DNA of 64,000 nucleotides from Streptococcus suis (lineage in GTDB: Bacteria; Bacillota; Bacilli; Lactobacillales; Streptococcaceae): the NCBI RefSeq assembly GCF_019856455.1, contig NZ_CP082205.1, forward strand, positions 372,001-436,000, in the 5' to 3' direction. Under the pieces are notes generated by a model, which saw only the letters and a program-made list of their open reading frames with translations, made no database searches and was not told the DNA's origin. How positions within the stretch are numbered: position 1 is the stretch's first letter; every line of letters begins with the position of its first letter. Positions 25,801 to 33,867 of this stretch are shown here, one piece after another. A program made the position numbers and the translations under genes.

Positions 25801-27138
25801 ATGGACATTAGACAGGTTAGAGAAACCATTGAGATGATCGAGGAGCAACACTTCGATATTCGGACTATTACAATGGGGATTTCCCTTTTGGACTGTATTG
25901 ACTCGGACATCGATAAGGCTGCTGAGAAAGTATATACCAAAATCGTGACCAAGGCCAAGAACTTGGTAGCGGTCGGCGATGAGATTGCGGCGGAGCTGGG
26001 AATTCCCATTGTTAACAAGCGGGTGTCGGTAACGCCAATTGCTTTGATTGGTGCGGCGACGGATGCCACGGATTATCTTCCCTTGGCTCATGCCTTGGAC
26101 AAGGCGGCTCATGAGATCGGTATCGATTTTATCGGAGGTTTTTCAGCTCTGGTTCAAAAGGGCTACCAAAAAGGGGATGAAATCCTCATCAACTCTATAC
26201 CGCAGGCATTGGCCCAAACGACAAAAGTCTGCTCGTCAGTCAACATCGGCTCGACCAAGACGGGCATCAACATGACGGCTGTGCGGGACATGGGGCGGAT
26301 CATCAAGGAGACGGCGGAGGCTTCTGATATGGGGGCGGCCAAGCTGGTGGTCTTTGCCAATGCGGTCGAGGACAATCCTTTCATGGCGGGTGCCTTCCAT
26401 GGTGTCGGCGAGGCGGATGTGGTCATCAATGTCGGCGTGTCTGGGCCTGGTGTGGTCAAGCGTGCCCTTGAAAAAGTGCGTGGCGAGAGCTTTGATGTGG
26501 TGGCAGAAACCGTTAAAAAGACGGCCTTCAAGATTACCCGTATCGGTCAGTTGGTCGGCAATATGGCCAGCGAACGCCTGGGTGTTAAGTTCGGTATCGT
26601 GGACTTGTCCCTTGCTCCGACGCCAGCTGTTGGAGACTCAGTGGCTCGGGTGTTGGAGGAAATGGGCTTAGAAACCGTAGGTACGCACGGAACGACTGCT
26701 GCTCTGGCTTTGCTCAATGACGCAGTCAAAAAGGGTGGGGTCATGGCTTGCAACCAAGTCGGTGGCTTGTCAGGTGCCTTTATCCCTGTATCTGAGGACG
26801 AGGGCATGATTGCGGCGGTGCAAAATGGCTCACTTAACCTTGAAAAATTGGAAGCTATGACGGCTATCTGTTCAGTTGGTTTGGACATGATTGCTATTCC
26901 AGAAACAACGCCTGCTGAAACTATCGCGGCTATGATTGCGGATGAGGCGGCCATTGGGGTTATCAACCAGAAAACCACTGCGGTCCGTATTATTCCACTT
27001 GGAAAAGAAGGGGACATGATTGAATTTGGTGGGCTTCTGGGAACAGCTCCTGTCATGAAGGTCAATCAGGCTTCGTCTGTGGACTTTATCAACCGTGGCG
27101 GACAAATTCCAGCTCCAATTCATAGCTTTAAGAACTAA
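25801..27138 (+). CDS. UPF0210 (DUF711) family protein
   Basis: 445 aa, full length for the UPF0210 family. Starts [20 protein letters not shown] with a GGAG ribosome site. Glycine-rich segments such as [12 protein letters not shown] and [20 protein letters not shown] are conserved in the family, which is related by fold to pyruvate formate-lyase-like proteins; no reaction is established. Co-transcribed with the ACT-domain gene, which may regulate it. Confidence 0.88.
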   Translation: MDIRQVRETIEMIEEQHFDIRTITMGISLLDCIDSDIDKAAEKVYTKIVTKAKNLVAVGDEIAAELGIPIVNKRVSVTPIALIGAATDATDYLPLAHALDKAAHEIGIDFIGGFSALVQKGYQKGDEILINSIPQALAQTTKVCSSVNIGSTKTGINMTAVRDMGRIIKETAEASDMGAAKLVVFANAVEDNPFMAGAFHGVGEADVVINVGVSGPGVVKRALEKVRGESFDVVAETVKKTAFKITRIGQLVGNMASERLGVKFGIVDLSLAPTPAVGDSVARVLEEMGLETVGTHGTTAALALLNDAVKKGGVMACNQVGGLSGAFIPVSEDEGMIAAVQNGSLNLEKLEAMTAICSVGLDMIAIPETTPAETIAAMIADEAAIGVINQKTTAVRIIPLGKEGDMIEFGGLLGTAPVMKVNQASSVDFINRGGQIPAPIHSFKN

Positions 27139-27144
27139 AAACGT

Positions 27145-27174
27145 AAACCGATTGCGACAAGCAGTCGGTTTTTT
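27145..27174 (+). terminator. Terminator after UPF0210 gene
   Basis: AAACCGA-TTGC and GCA-GTCGGTTT flank a 5-base loop; T run follows. TATACT at 27177-27182, with TTGCGA 18 bases upstream, may be the promoter of the next gene overlapping this terminator. Confidence 0.7.
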
Positions 27175-27211
27175 GCTATACTTAATAGTAAGAAAAGACA
27201 AGGAGAATGCT

Positions 27212-27907
27212 ATGGCAGAAGTAAGATTATATATTTCTCGACATGGGAAAACCATGTTTAATACAATAGGGCGCGTGCAGGGCTGGTGTGATACACCGCT
27301 GACCAAGGCTGGTGAGGAAGGGATTCGTGAATTGGGCTTGGGGCTCAAGGATGCGGGCCTTGATTTTAAACTAGCCGTATCCAGTGACTTGGGGCGGACC
27401 GTTCAGACCATGACCATCGCCCAGCGTGAGTTGGGAATTTTAGGAAAAATCCCATATTACCAAGACAAGCGGATCCGTGAATGGTGCTTTGGTAGTTTCG
27501 AGGGCATGTATGATGCCGAGCTTTTCCAAGGGGTCCTGCCTCGTTTGAAAGGGACAGTTGATGCGACAGGCATGTCCTTTGCGGAAATCGCAGCAGGTAT
27601 CCAAGAAGCAGACACAGCTGGCTGGGCGGAATCTTGGGAGGTCTTAAGCAATCGTATCCTGACAGGCTTTGAGGCTATCGCCCAAGACTTGGAAAAGCAG
27701 GGTGGAGGCAATGCTCTAGTGGTCAGTCATGGTATGACCATTGCAACCCTAGCCCATCTGTTGGAGCCAGAACGTGGTGCCAATGTCTTCCTGGATAACG
27801 GCTCAATCACCGTCCTCAAATACGAAAATGGCAAGCTTTTAATTGAAGCCGTTGGGGACCTATCCTACCGCAAACGCGGAGCAGAATTGATTGCCCAAGG
27901 GGAATAG
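27212..27907 (+). CDS. Histidine phosphatase family protein
   Basis: 231 aa, phosphoglycerate-mutase-like fold. The phosphohistidine motif is YISRHGKTMFN and the second catalytic His lies in VVSHGMTIATL. The start was set at ATG 27212 behind AAGGAG; the frame extends upstream into the UPF0210 gene but without a ribosome site. Likely a cytosolic broad-specificity phosphatase; substrate unknown. It is a single-gene unit between two terminators. Confidence 0.88.
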   Translation: MAEVRLYISRHGKTMFNTIGRVQGWCDTPLTKAGEEGIRELGLGLKDAGLDFKLAVSSDLGRTVQTMTIAQRELGILGKIPYYQDKRIREWCFGSFEGMYDAELFQGVLPRLKGTVDATGMSFAEIAAGIQEADTAGWAESWEVLSNRILTGFEAIAQDLEKQGGGNALVVSHGMTIATLAHLLEPERGANVFLDNGSITVLKYENGKLLIEAVGDLSYRKRGAELIAQGE

Positions 27908-27917
27908 ATGTGAAATG

Positions 27918-27966
27918 AAAACATGTATGTCATACGTTTTTTCTGATGTGTGACATACATGTTTTT
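27918..27966. terminator. Bidirectional terminator
   Basis: AAAACATGTATGTCA and TGACATACATGTTTT are perfect complements (15 bp) separated by 18 bases. It serves the phosphatase gene (+) and the ABC operon (-) in this convergent gap. Confidence 0.85.
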
Positions 27967-27988
27967 TATATATGAAATCTAAGCTACA

Positions 27989-28681
27989 TCATTTTAACTC
28001 TTTCCTACTAAAGATAAAGTAACTCAGATAAAGGTAGATGAGGGTAGCCATAAAGCTAACACCCATGGATAGCCTTGAAATATGTTCCCCTTGTTGGAGG
28101 GAAAGGAATAGAAAATAATCTGTTGGTAATTTCATATGGAGTAGGTTACTAGTAATGAGGTTGGAGACGTTGTCAAAAAGAAGGCTCATTAAACCAAAGG
28201 CAAGATAGGCTTGATTGACCTTATTGGACTTGACAAATATCAGGATGGATAACAGAGAGATGCAGATAAATAAAGGTACTTGAACAATGAAACTTTGTAT
28301 TATCACTGCAACATCAATACGATCACCTAGAAGTAAGCCAACACTGCTACTCAATAAATAGGCTAGAAGGATATAAGCGAGATCTAGTACAAGGGTTGCT
28401 AAGACTTTATAGAAAAATACCCCTTTTCTTGTTTGTTGCTTGATAATAATATGATTGATGGTACGGTAAGTAAAATCTTCTCCAAAGAATAGGTTGGCTG
28501 GAACGATAAAAAATAGTGTGATAAATTGAGAAAGCAATTGAATCAGAGAGCTAGTGAAGTCTTCGTTGCCATGCAACAAAAAAGCGGATAAAAAGGACAG
28601 TAAAGCCAATATTCCCAATGAAACCGTTAATCTCTGTTCTTTTTGAATCTTAAATAAATCAGCTTTAAAGTAATGTATCAT
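27989..28681 (-). CDS. ABC-2 type transporter permease
   Basis: 230 aa with about six hydrophobic segments (for example LTVSLGILALLSFLSAFLL and LIQLLSQFITLFFIVPANLF). It resembles permeases of small exporters that confer resistance to peptides or bacitracin. Its start overlaps the end of the ATPase frame by 17 bases, so the two were coupled. Its ATPase partner is disrupted by a stop codon, so function is doubtful. Substrate unknown. Confidence 0.8.
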   Translation of the reverse strand: MIHYFKADLFKIQKEQRLTVSLGILALLSFLSAFLLHGNEDFTSSLIQLLSQFITLFFIVPANLFFGEDFTYRTINHIIIKQQTRKGVFFYKVLATLVLDLAYILLAYLLSSSVGLLLGDRIDVAVIIQSFIVQVPLFICISLLSILIFVKSNKVNQAYLAFGLMSLLFDNVSNLITSNLLHMKLPTDYFLFLSLQQGEHISRLSMGVSFMATLIYLYLSYFIFSRKELK

Positions 28682-29561
28682 GCTCTTCTCCTTCTTGAAT
28701 CAATGTCAGGTAATAGTCTTCAAATGACATTTGTTGTTTAAAAATTTCTTTGACCTCAATCTCATGGTTTATCAAGAGATGAATGAGGCTCATAACATTC
28801 GTATCTGATGACAGACTGATATAATCCTTATCTATTTTGTAAGCGATGTCCTGCTCTTCAAGGATAGTCAAGGTCTTAGGATGGTTGTTCGTTTGTAGAT
28901 AGAGCTATTCTTCTAGGGTTTGTTCAAGCTCTTGCTTTGAGAATTCTTTGACGATAAGGCCTTTATGCATAATAATGTATCGATCAACCACCATCTCAAG
29001 CTCTGATAGGATATGACTGGAGATAAGGATGGTCATCCCATATTGATTTCGAAGATTTAAAATAATACTTCTCATCTCTTTGATTCCAACAGGGTCAAGA
29101 CCATTAATCGGTTCGTCTAAGATTAAAAAGTCAGGCCTATCTAGGATAGCTAAGGCAATGGCTAAACGTTGACGCATTCCCAATGAAAAATCTTTGGATT
29201 TTTTCTTAGGATCCACATCCTCTAAACCGACAATTGCTAACGTCTCTAAGATTTTTTCGTCAGCTTGCTTAAGGTTTAATTGCAGAGCCATGTAACGAAG
29301 ATTATCGATAGCAGATAAATTAGGTTGTAGAGCAGGGGATTCAATTAAAGCTCCCATACGACAATCTTTTGAGCTAGTAATGATACCTGAAGTTTGGGAA
29401 ATGAGGCCCGATAACATTCTGAGAAGCGTTGTCTTTCCAGCACCATTTTCACCGACTAAGCCGCAGATTTCTCCTTTATTAATCGTTAAAGAAACCTGAT
29501 GAACGGCCTTCTGTTTCCCGTATTGCTTTGATAATTCTTGGGTAGATAAGAGAGATGACAT
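28665..29561 (-). pseudogene. ABC transporter ATPase with premature stop
   Basis: The frame runs from ATG 29561 to 28665 (298 codons) but carries TAG at 28905-28907. The nucleotide-binding domain is complete before the stop: Walker A GLVGENGAGKTTLLR, signature KDFSLGMRQRLAIALAIL, Walker B RPDFLILDEP, and H-loop ISSHILSE. The last ~78 residues would be lost, along with coupling to the permease start. Read either as a pseudogene or as a truncated, possibly still active ATPase. Confidence 0.8.
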
Positions 29562-29619
29562 AACTACCTGCCTTTCTATAAAAAAATGATAAATCTATGA
29601 TATACTAGATTCAAAAGTC

Positions 29620-29646
29620 AACGAATTTCGTTACATAAATGTAACG
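29620..29646. promoter_or_regulatory. Overlapping palindromes between rgg and ABC genes
   Basis: AACGAA-T-TTCGTT (29620-29632) overlaps CGTTACAT-AA-ATGTAACG (29629-29646); both are perfect. They sit between TGATATACT (extended -10, 29598-29606) and the rgg start, in the divergent promoter region. Plausible operator for the Rgg protein, regulating itself and the exporter. Confidence 0.55.
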
Positions 29647-29659
29647 AGTGGAGAATATA

Positions 29660-30520
29660 ATGGGAACTTATGGAAAAATTTTTAAACTCATTCGTGAATC
29701 AAAAAATATGTCTCTAAAAGAAGTGGCTGGGGATTTCGTTACACCTGCTCAGTTATCACGCTTTGAAAATGGAAAGAGTAATCTTTCTGTAGATACATTT
29801 TTTCATTGCTTGAGACGGATGAATGTGGTTGAGGGCGAATTTTCTACCCTCTACCAGTCCTACTTTCAGATAGATAATTTGTTTTCCTCAGAAGAATTTG
29901 TCCGTGCGGTTTATAGTCACAATGCTCAGTATATGGACAATAAAATTTTGTACCATCAAGCAGAGTATGATAGGGATGGACGTCTGTTTGATAGGGTGAT
30001 GGTCGCAGCCTTTCATATCTTCAAGCAGCAATGGTGCGATCCTGATTATGATATTTCTGAGGATGAAAAGGCTATTCTATCGGACTATTTAATGTTCATA
30101 GATGATTGGGGGAAATTTGAACTCTGGATTTTCGGAAATTGTAGCAGAGGTCTTCCTAGCAAGATGTTAGAGGTGTTGGGAATGGAAGTTCTCAATCGAA
30201 CCAAGTTTTATATGGATATCACAGAAAACAGAGATAATGTCTATAAGGTACTCATCAATATTTCGAGTAGCTTGTTAGATAGGGGAGAGGAGCTTGTTGC
30301 TATTCGCTTTCTCAAAATTCTTGACTCTGTCAATATCATAGAAAAGAATATGCGGGATCGCTTGCTGCTTAAGCTCCTAAAAGCACGCTTGTCCTATATG
30401 AATGGAAACGATAATGGCCTAGGAATAATGAAGGAATGCCTGCATATTGCTAAATTTTTAGATTGCTATGATTTAATCCACCAGATCAATAAGGAAATTG
30501 AGAAAGTTACAGATATGTAA
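29660..30520 (+). CDS. Rgg/GadR/MutR family regulator
   Basis: 286 aa from ATG 29660 (GGAG at 29650). N-terminal XRE-type HTH (MSLKEVAGDFVTPAQLSRFENGKSNLS) followed by the long helical repeat domain of Rgg proteins, which usually binds a short peptide. Divergent from the disrupted ABC exporter, with two palindromes between. No short hydrophobic peptide gene was found beside it, so it may be a stand-alone Rgg. Confidence 0.88.
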   Translation: MGTYGKIFKLIRESKNMSLKEVAGDFVTPAQLSRFENGKSNLSVDTFFHCLRRMNVVEGEFSTLYQSYFQIDNLFSSEEFVRAVYSHNAQYMDNKILYHQAEYDRDGRLFDRVMVAAFHIFKQQWCDPDYDISEDEKAILSDYLMFIDDWGKFELWIFGNCSRGLPSKMLEVLGMEVLNRTKFYMDITENRDNVYKVLINISSSLLDRGEELVAIRFLKILDSVNIIEKNMRDRLLLKLLKARLSYMNGNDNGLGIMKECLHIAKFLDCYDLIHQINKEIEKVTDM

Positions 30521-30726
30521 TGAATTTTAAGTAGGTCGCTATTTCCTGTATGATAATACTTGTAAGTTTTACAACTTTACAAAACAATGTTTAGAACCTG
30601 TATTCACAAGAAAAGTGCTTTTAGATATCGTCATTTAGTTTTTCTTTTATTACTTCGTTAATTCGCCTTGCCTAACTTCAGTTATGTCTGCAGCTCATTG
30701 CCTCGTACTAAAAGTAAACTAAAAGA

Positions 30727-30804
30727 CTGATATGTAAAGCCCTTTGTCAAGTAAAAACAATCGAACTGATATGTAAAGCCCTTTGTCAAGTAAAAACAAT
30801 CGAA
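30727..30804 (-). repeat. Duplicated 39-bp right terminus of the IS
   Basis: The 39 bases 30727-30765 recur exactly at 30766-30804; each begins (plus strand) CTGATATGTAAAGCCC. The true boundary could be at either copy. Confidence 0.9.
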
Positions 30805-30975
30805 CTGATAAAAAAATGAAAAGTATCTAGAAAGAGCCTAGTTCTTAGCTTCGGGCATTGGCCACTCTGATATTCGTGGATTGGTTACCTACAGGTCAAT
30901 GGTTCTGCCGCGAGTCCTACTCTCTATAAGCGTGGATCACAATTGTGCCACTTAGTCGTTTCGTAGATGACTCAA
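30805..30975 (-). ncRNA. Candidate bridge/seek RNA of the IS110 element
   Basis: The tail downstream of the transposase (minus strand) is highly conserved with the orphan copies at 7.2-7.6 kb though it encodes no protein. It can fold into GTGG...CCAC, ATTG-ACCT-gt-AGGT...CAAT and CCAC-GAATATCAGA-GTGG hairpins. The last loop contains ATATCAG (complement of 30867-30873), identical to the right terminus. CTTATAGA (complement of 30923-30930) is identical to the 8 bases directly outside the left end (complement of 32372-32379). IS110 enzymes are known to use such RNAs with donor- and target-matching loops; the assignment here is inference. Confidence 0.5.
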
Positions 30976-31142
30976 ACCTTGAAGTCCTAAACTCCTTCAA
31001 GATACTTTCCATTCAAACATGATTTCAATCCTTATTTCTGTCCAAATTCACCCAGTGATTTTGGATAGAAATAGGGATTCCTCATCGCTCTGCGATGATA
31101 AAACTTAATGGTCAAAAGTGTACATGAAAACAAGCGCTAGCT

Positions 31143-32264
31143 TCAAGCTATTCTTCCTGTCATCATCCCCCAAATAAAACCAGACAATTCTCGTGCAATA
31201 GCTGTTTTAGCAACATTTTGTTTCTTATTTTTTCCTAGAACAAGTGTGCGATAACGTCTTCTTAAGCGTTCATTAGCCTTATCCGCATAAGCAATCACCT
31301 CCACTCGGTTTCCACTTTGTCTCCTTTTCAATTCTTTGGATTTATACCCAATCGTCCCCTTAGCCAATGATTGTGCAGCTTCTATCAGAAGTCGTCTCAC
31401 ATGGCTATTCCCAGCTTTGGTGATAGCACCTCTTCTCTCCTTGTCGCCGCTAGAATTTTCGCTAGGAGTTAGCCCAAGATAAGAAGCAAAATGTTGAGCT
31501 GTCGCAAAGCGATTAAAATCACCGATTTCTGTCACAATGGAAAGAGCAGTTAGTGTTTTAATGCCAATAAAGCAAGAAAGCCGTGAGACCTTCTCTTGGT
31601 AACTGTCGCTTTGACCCAGTTGCTCAATTCGTGCATCATACCGTTCTATTTGATCTACTAATTTCTCATAGGTCAATAGATATTCTGTCAAAATCTCTGC
31701 GTAAAGTCCATCAGGATTTAGGGAACGGAGCCAGCGGACATGTTTCTGTGTCCAATTACTGCTTCCCTCGGTATAGCGAAAATCATGTCGGAGACAGAAG
31801 GCAAGAATTTGTTGTTTGATTTTCTTCAGAGCCACTTTGTGGTCTGTTCTCATGCGGATATATTCTTTGACTTGTTCATCCTCAACAGTAGGAATATGAA
31901 CAGGCCGATAGCTACGAAAGGCCAGAGCTTTTGCGAGCTGAGCTGCATCTTTTTTATCAGTCTTAACACGCTTAGATCCTTCCTTCATCACCGTTGTAGG
32001 CGCCATCACGATACAGGGGATCCCGTGAGCTTGTAGCTGGTGATATAGGGTAAATCCAAGACATCCGGCTTCGTAGCCACATAACACTTCTGCATCTTGA
32101 CCATATAAACGACGAAGCTCATTCACATAGTTCACAATATAGCTAACATTTGGACCAACTTTAGTGCTATGTTTGAATTGATTCGCCATCATATCATAAT
32201 AGCAGAGTGAAAAACTTTCTTTGTGAACATCCATTCCGATGAAAAGTGTGGTAAAATGAAACAT
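31143..32264 (-). CDS. IS110-family transposase
   Basis: 373 aa. The N-terminal RuvC-like DEDD domain shows FIGMDVHKESFSLC (first D), CGYEAGCLG (E) and VKTDKKDAAQLAKAL (two D). The C-terminal Transposase_20 part shows YLGLTPSENSSGDKERRG and AGNSHVRRLLIEAA, which holds the expected catalytic Ser. GGAGG precedes ATG 32264. Full length and intact. Family members recombine DNA guided by a structured RNA made from the element's non-coding end. Confidence 0.92.
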   Translation of the reverse strand: MFHFTTLFIGMDVHKESFSLCYYDMMANQFKHSTKVGPNVSYIVNYVNELRRLYGQDAEVLCGYEAGCLGFTLYHQLQAHGIPCIVMAPTTVMKEGSKRVKTDKKDAAQLAKALAFRSYRPVHIPTVEDEQVKEYIRMRTDHKVALKKIKQQILAFCLRHDFRYTEGSSNWTQKHVRWLRSLNPDGLYAEILTEYLLTYEKLVDQIERYDARIEQLGQSDSYQEKVSRLSCFIGIKTLTALSIVTEIGDFNRFATAQHFASYLGLTPSENSSGDKERRGAITKAGNSHVRRLLIEAAQSLAKGTIGYKSKELKRRQSGNRVEVIAYADKANERLRRRYRTLVLGKNKKQNVAKTAIARELSGFIWGMMTGRIA

Positions 32265-32523
32265 ATAAGACCTCCAATTGAGTGTGGTAATTCCTGTTAG
32301 AAGTTGATTGTTTTTTTATTCTAGTGTACAGGTAAATCCACGAATTCTCAACTGGGGGTCTTTACATATTGTCTATAAGAGATCGTTTTTCGCTAATCAA
32401 GGCAGTTTTTTGAGGGAATACTGACTGTATTTTGAAAAAATGAACGATGAGTAGCTGAAAAACTAGCCTTAGCTAGAAGTGCTGAACTGTGAATACAGGT
32501 TCTTAATTATCTTGGAGGAAATA

Positions 32524-32787
32524 ATGATGAAGAAATTACTTGTTTTAGGTGCTCTTGCAATGCTAGGTTTTGTAACTTTTGGGCTTCTAACAACGAATAG
32601 CAGTTCAGCAAGTGCTGAAATGGAGGACAAGGTAGTTCTGTTTGGGAAAGTCGATTTTTCAGACGATAAAGAACAGGACACGGATGAGGGAAGGGAAGAA
32701 GTAGCGACGGAGAGCGATGATGCTAGCTGGATTGAAAACTTTATCACGACACATAAAACACCATTTTCTAAAACAATCAAGAAATGA
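32524..32787 (+). CDS. Small secreted acidic peptide, unknown
   Basis: 87 aa from ATG 32524, behind TTGGAGGAAATA. A classic signal peptide is visible (MKKLLVLGALAMLGFVTFGL, then SSSASA before the likely cleavage), leaving about 55 mature residues rich in Asp and Glu (DDKEQDTDEGREE) with a basic tail. No known motif. It starts only about 20 bases after the MITE-like inverted repeat, so its promoter may be supplied by or disturbed by that element. Followed by a terminator. Confidence 0.6.
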   Translation: MMKKLLVLGALAMLGFVTFGLLTTNSSSASAEMEDKVVLFGKVDFSDDKEQDTDEGREEVATESDDASWIENFITTHKTPFSKTIKK

Positions 32788-32813
32788 AATCAGGGATTTT
32801 CTCTGATTTTTTT
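32787..32813 (+). terminator. Terminator after secreted peptide gene
   Basis: AAATCAG and CTGATTT enclose a 9-base loop, followed by T residues. Confidence 0.7.
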
Positions 32814-32814
32814 C

Positions 32815-32878
32815 TTGACAAGTGTATCGAGGTGCGATATAATTTATATATCGAAGTTCGATGTATCGTAGTGCGAAA
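32815..32878 (+). promoter_or_regulatory. padR promoter with three operator repeats
   Basis: TTGACA (32815-32820), 17-base spacer, TATAAT (32838-32843). Three copies of TATCG-R/T-GT-K-CGA overlap it: 32825-32839 (between -35 and -10), 32849-32863 and 32864-32878. Likely sites for autoregulation by the PadR protein encoded next. Confidence 0.75.
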
Positions 32879-32886
32879 GGAGTTTT

Positions 32887-33210
32887 ATGAACGATAAGTT
32901 AAAACGCGTCTATGTTCCCATGACAGAGACAGCCTTCTATATTCTCTTTCATTTACAGGAAGAACGGCATGGTTACGATATTACCCAGAAGACCAAGGAA
33001 GTCACGGCAGGTCAGGTCATGATTAGCCCTGGAACCATGTACGGCACCCTGTCGAAAATGGAGAAAGACGGCTTGATTGCCTTTGTTAGAGAAGAAGACA
33101 AGCGAAAGTTTTACCAAATAGCAGCAACAGGTCGAGAAATTCTGGATATAGAATTGGCTCGAATCGAACGCCTTTATCGGAATAGCAAGGGGGAAAGTTA
33201 TGGAAACTAA
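32887..33210 (+). CDS. PadR-family transcriptional regulator
   Basis: 107 aa winged-helix protein. MTETAFYILFHLQEERHGYDI, the TAGQVMISPGTMYGTLSKMEKDGLI wing region and the following KFYQIAATGREIL strand match PadR. AAGGAG lies directly upstream. It overlaps the DUF2812 gene by 11 bases, a common pairing in Firmicutes in which the PadR protein represses the operon. Three repeats in its own promoter support autoregulation. Confidence 0.9.
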   Translation: MNDKLKRVYVPMTETAFYILFHLQEERHGYDITQKTKEVTAGQVMISPGTMYGTLSKMEKDGLIAFVREEDKRKFYQIAATGREILDIELARIERLYRNSKGESYGN

Positions 33211-33703
33211 GACAGAATGTAAAGTATTTTTTATCACAGATTTCAATCAACAGGCACGCTACCTTAGTGACATGCATAAGAAGGGGTGGAAGCTAGTTAA
33301 GATTAGCTGGAGCTTGTTTTATCATTTTGAAAAATGTGAGCCAGAAGATGTCGCCTACCAAGTTGATTTTAAAGAAAGTAAAAACAAGGATAGAGAATCC
33401 TATCTACGCATGTACGAGGACTATGGTTGGGAATTTGTCACATCATGCCAAAACTTCGTTATTTTTAGGAAGGCAGCTGTAAAGGGAGATCTTGAGATAT
33501 ACGGTGATAGGGAAAGCAAAGTGGAATTTGTTAAAACAATCATCCAAAGACGTTATTTACTATCCTTAGGACTTTATTTCATTTTGATAGGGGTGAATCT
33601 GAATGAGCATCATTATGTACTTACGCTTATTCTTTCTGCTATCTATATCCCTCTCTTGCTGTTGACTGGATACCGTTTTTACCGACTTGTAAAAAACAAC
33701 TAG
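33200..33703 (+). CDS. DUF2812 membrane protein
   Basis: 167 aa. The soluble N-terminal part (residues 1-110) carries the DUF2812 pattern: ARYLSDMHKKGWKL and DYGWEFVTSCQNFVIFRK. Two hydrophobic segments follow (LLSLGLYFILIGVNL and VLTLILSAIYIPLLLLTGY). Overlaps padR and is presumably controlled by it. Function unknown; such pairs are sometimes linked to envelope stress. Confidence 0.85.
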   Translation: METKTECKVFFITDFNQQARYLSDMHKKGWKLVKISWSLFYHFEKCEPEDVAYQVDFKESKNKDRESYLRMYEDYGWEFVTSCQNFVIFRKAAVKGDLEIYGDRESKVEFVKTIIQRRYLLSLGLYFILIGVNLNEHHYVLTLILSAIYIPLLLLTGYRFYRLVKNN

Positions 33704-33719
33704 GTCCTTAGACTGATTT

Positions 33720-33746
33720 TTAGCACTCTAGGTAAAAGAGTGCTAA
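33720..33746. promoter_or_regulatory. CIRCE element 1
   Basis: TTAGCACTC-N9-GAGTGCTAA, the perfect HrcA operator. It lies 44 bases upstream of the -10 region and, followed by TTTTTTG, may also act as terminator for the DUF2812 gene. Confidence 0.95.
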
Positions 33747-33763
33747 TTTTTTGTCTTTTTCTC

Positions 33764-33791
33764 TTGACAATCCATTTTTTCAGCGTATAAT
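33764..33791 (+). promoter_or_regulatory. hrcA operon promoter
   Basis: TTGACA (33764-33769), 16-base spacer, TATAAT (33786-33791), located between two CIRCE elements; a vegetative promoter controlled by HrcA. Confidence 0.88.
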
Positions 33792-33804
33792 GGGAGTATA
33801 AAGT

Positions 33805-33831
33805 TTAGCACTCGACATCATAGAGTGCTAA
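33805..33831. promoter_or_regulatory. CIRCE element 2
   Basis: A second perfect TTAGCACTC-N9-GAGTGCTAA, just downstream of the -10 box in the untranslated leader. Confidence 0.95.
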
Positions 33832-33867
33832 CGTTAAAAATCAATCGTGTTCATGAAAGGAGCGGAG

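Larger units (their letters stand above)
30727..32371 (-). mobile_element. IS110-family (IS1111-like) element
   Basis: Contains an intact DEDD transposase and a non-coding tail of about 380 bp downstream of it, with subterminal inverted repeats ATATGTAAAG (30730-30739, again 30769-30778) and CTTTACATAT (32360-32369). Subterminal repeats and a downstream tail are traits of the IS1111 subgroup. No target duplication is expected or seen. The right end is present twice because of a 39-bp duplication. Confidence 0.75.
30593..32503. repeat. MITE-like element split by an IS110 element
   Basis: AGAACCTGTATTCAC (30593-30607) and its exact complement (32489-32503) bound this interval. Without the IS110 element between them the outer parts total about 266 bp with no gene. 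Inside, TCATTTAGTTTTTCTTTTA-like sequence recurs in inverted form near the IS border. A 25-bp piece (30626-30650) also occurs at 7066-7090 beside the orphan IS fragment. Confidence 0.55.

Noticed and set aside
29562..29659. Short hydrophobic peptide (SHP) gene next to the Rgg regulator
   Set aside because: Both strands of the divergent gap and the sequence after rgg were read; no small hydrophobic frame with a ribosome site was seen.
30593..32503. 15-bp inverted repeats as true ends of the IS110 element
   Set aside because: The transposase-linked conserved tail and subterminal repeats end at 30727 and about 32371; the outer repeats belong to a separate element.
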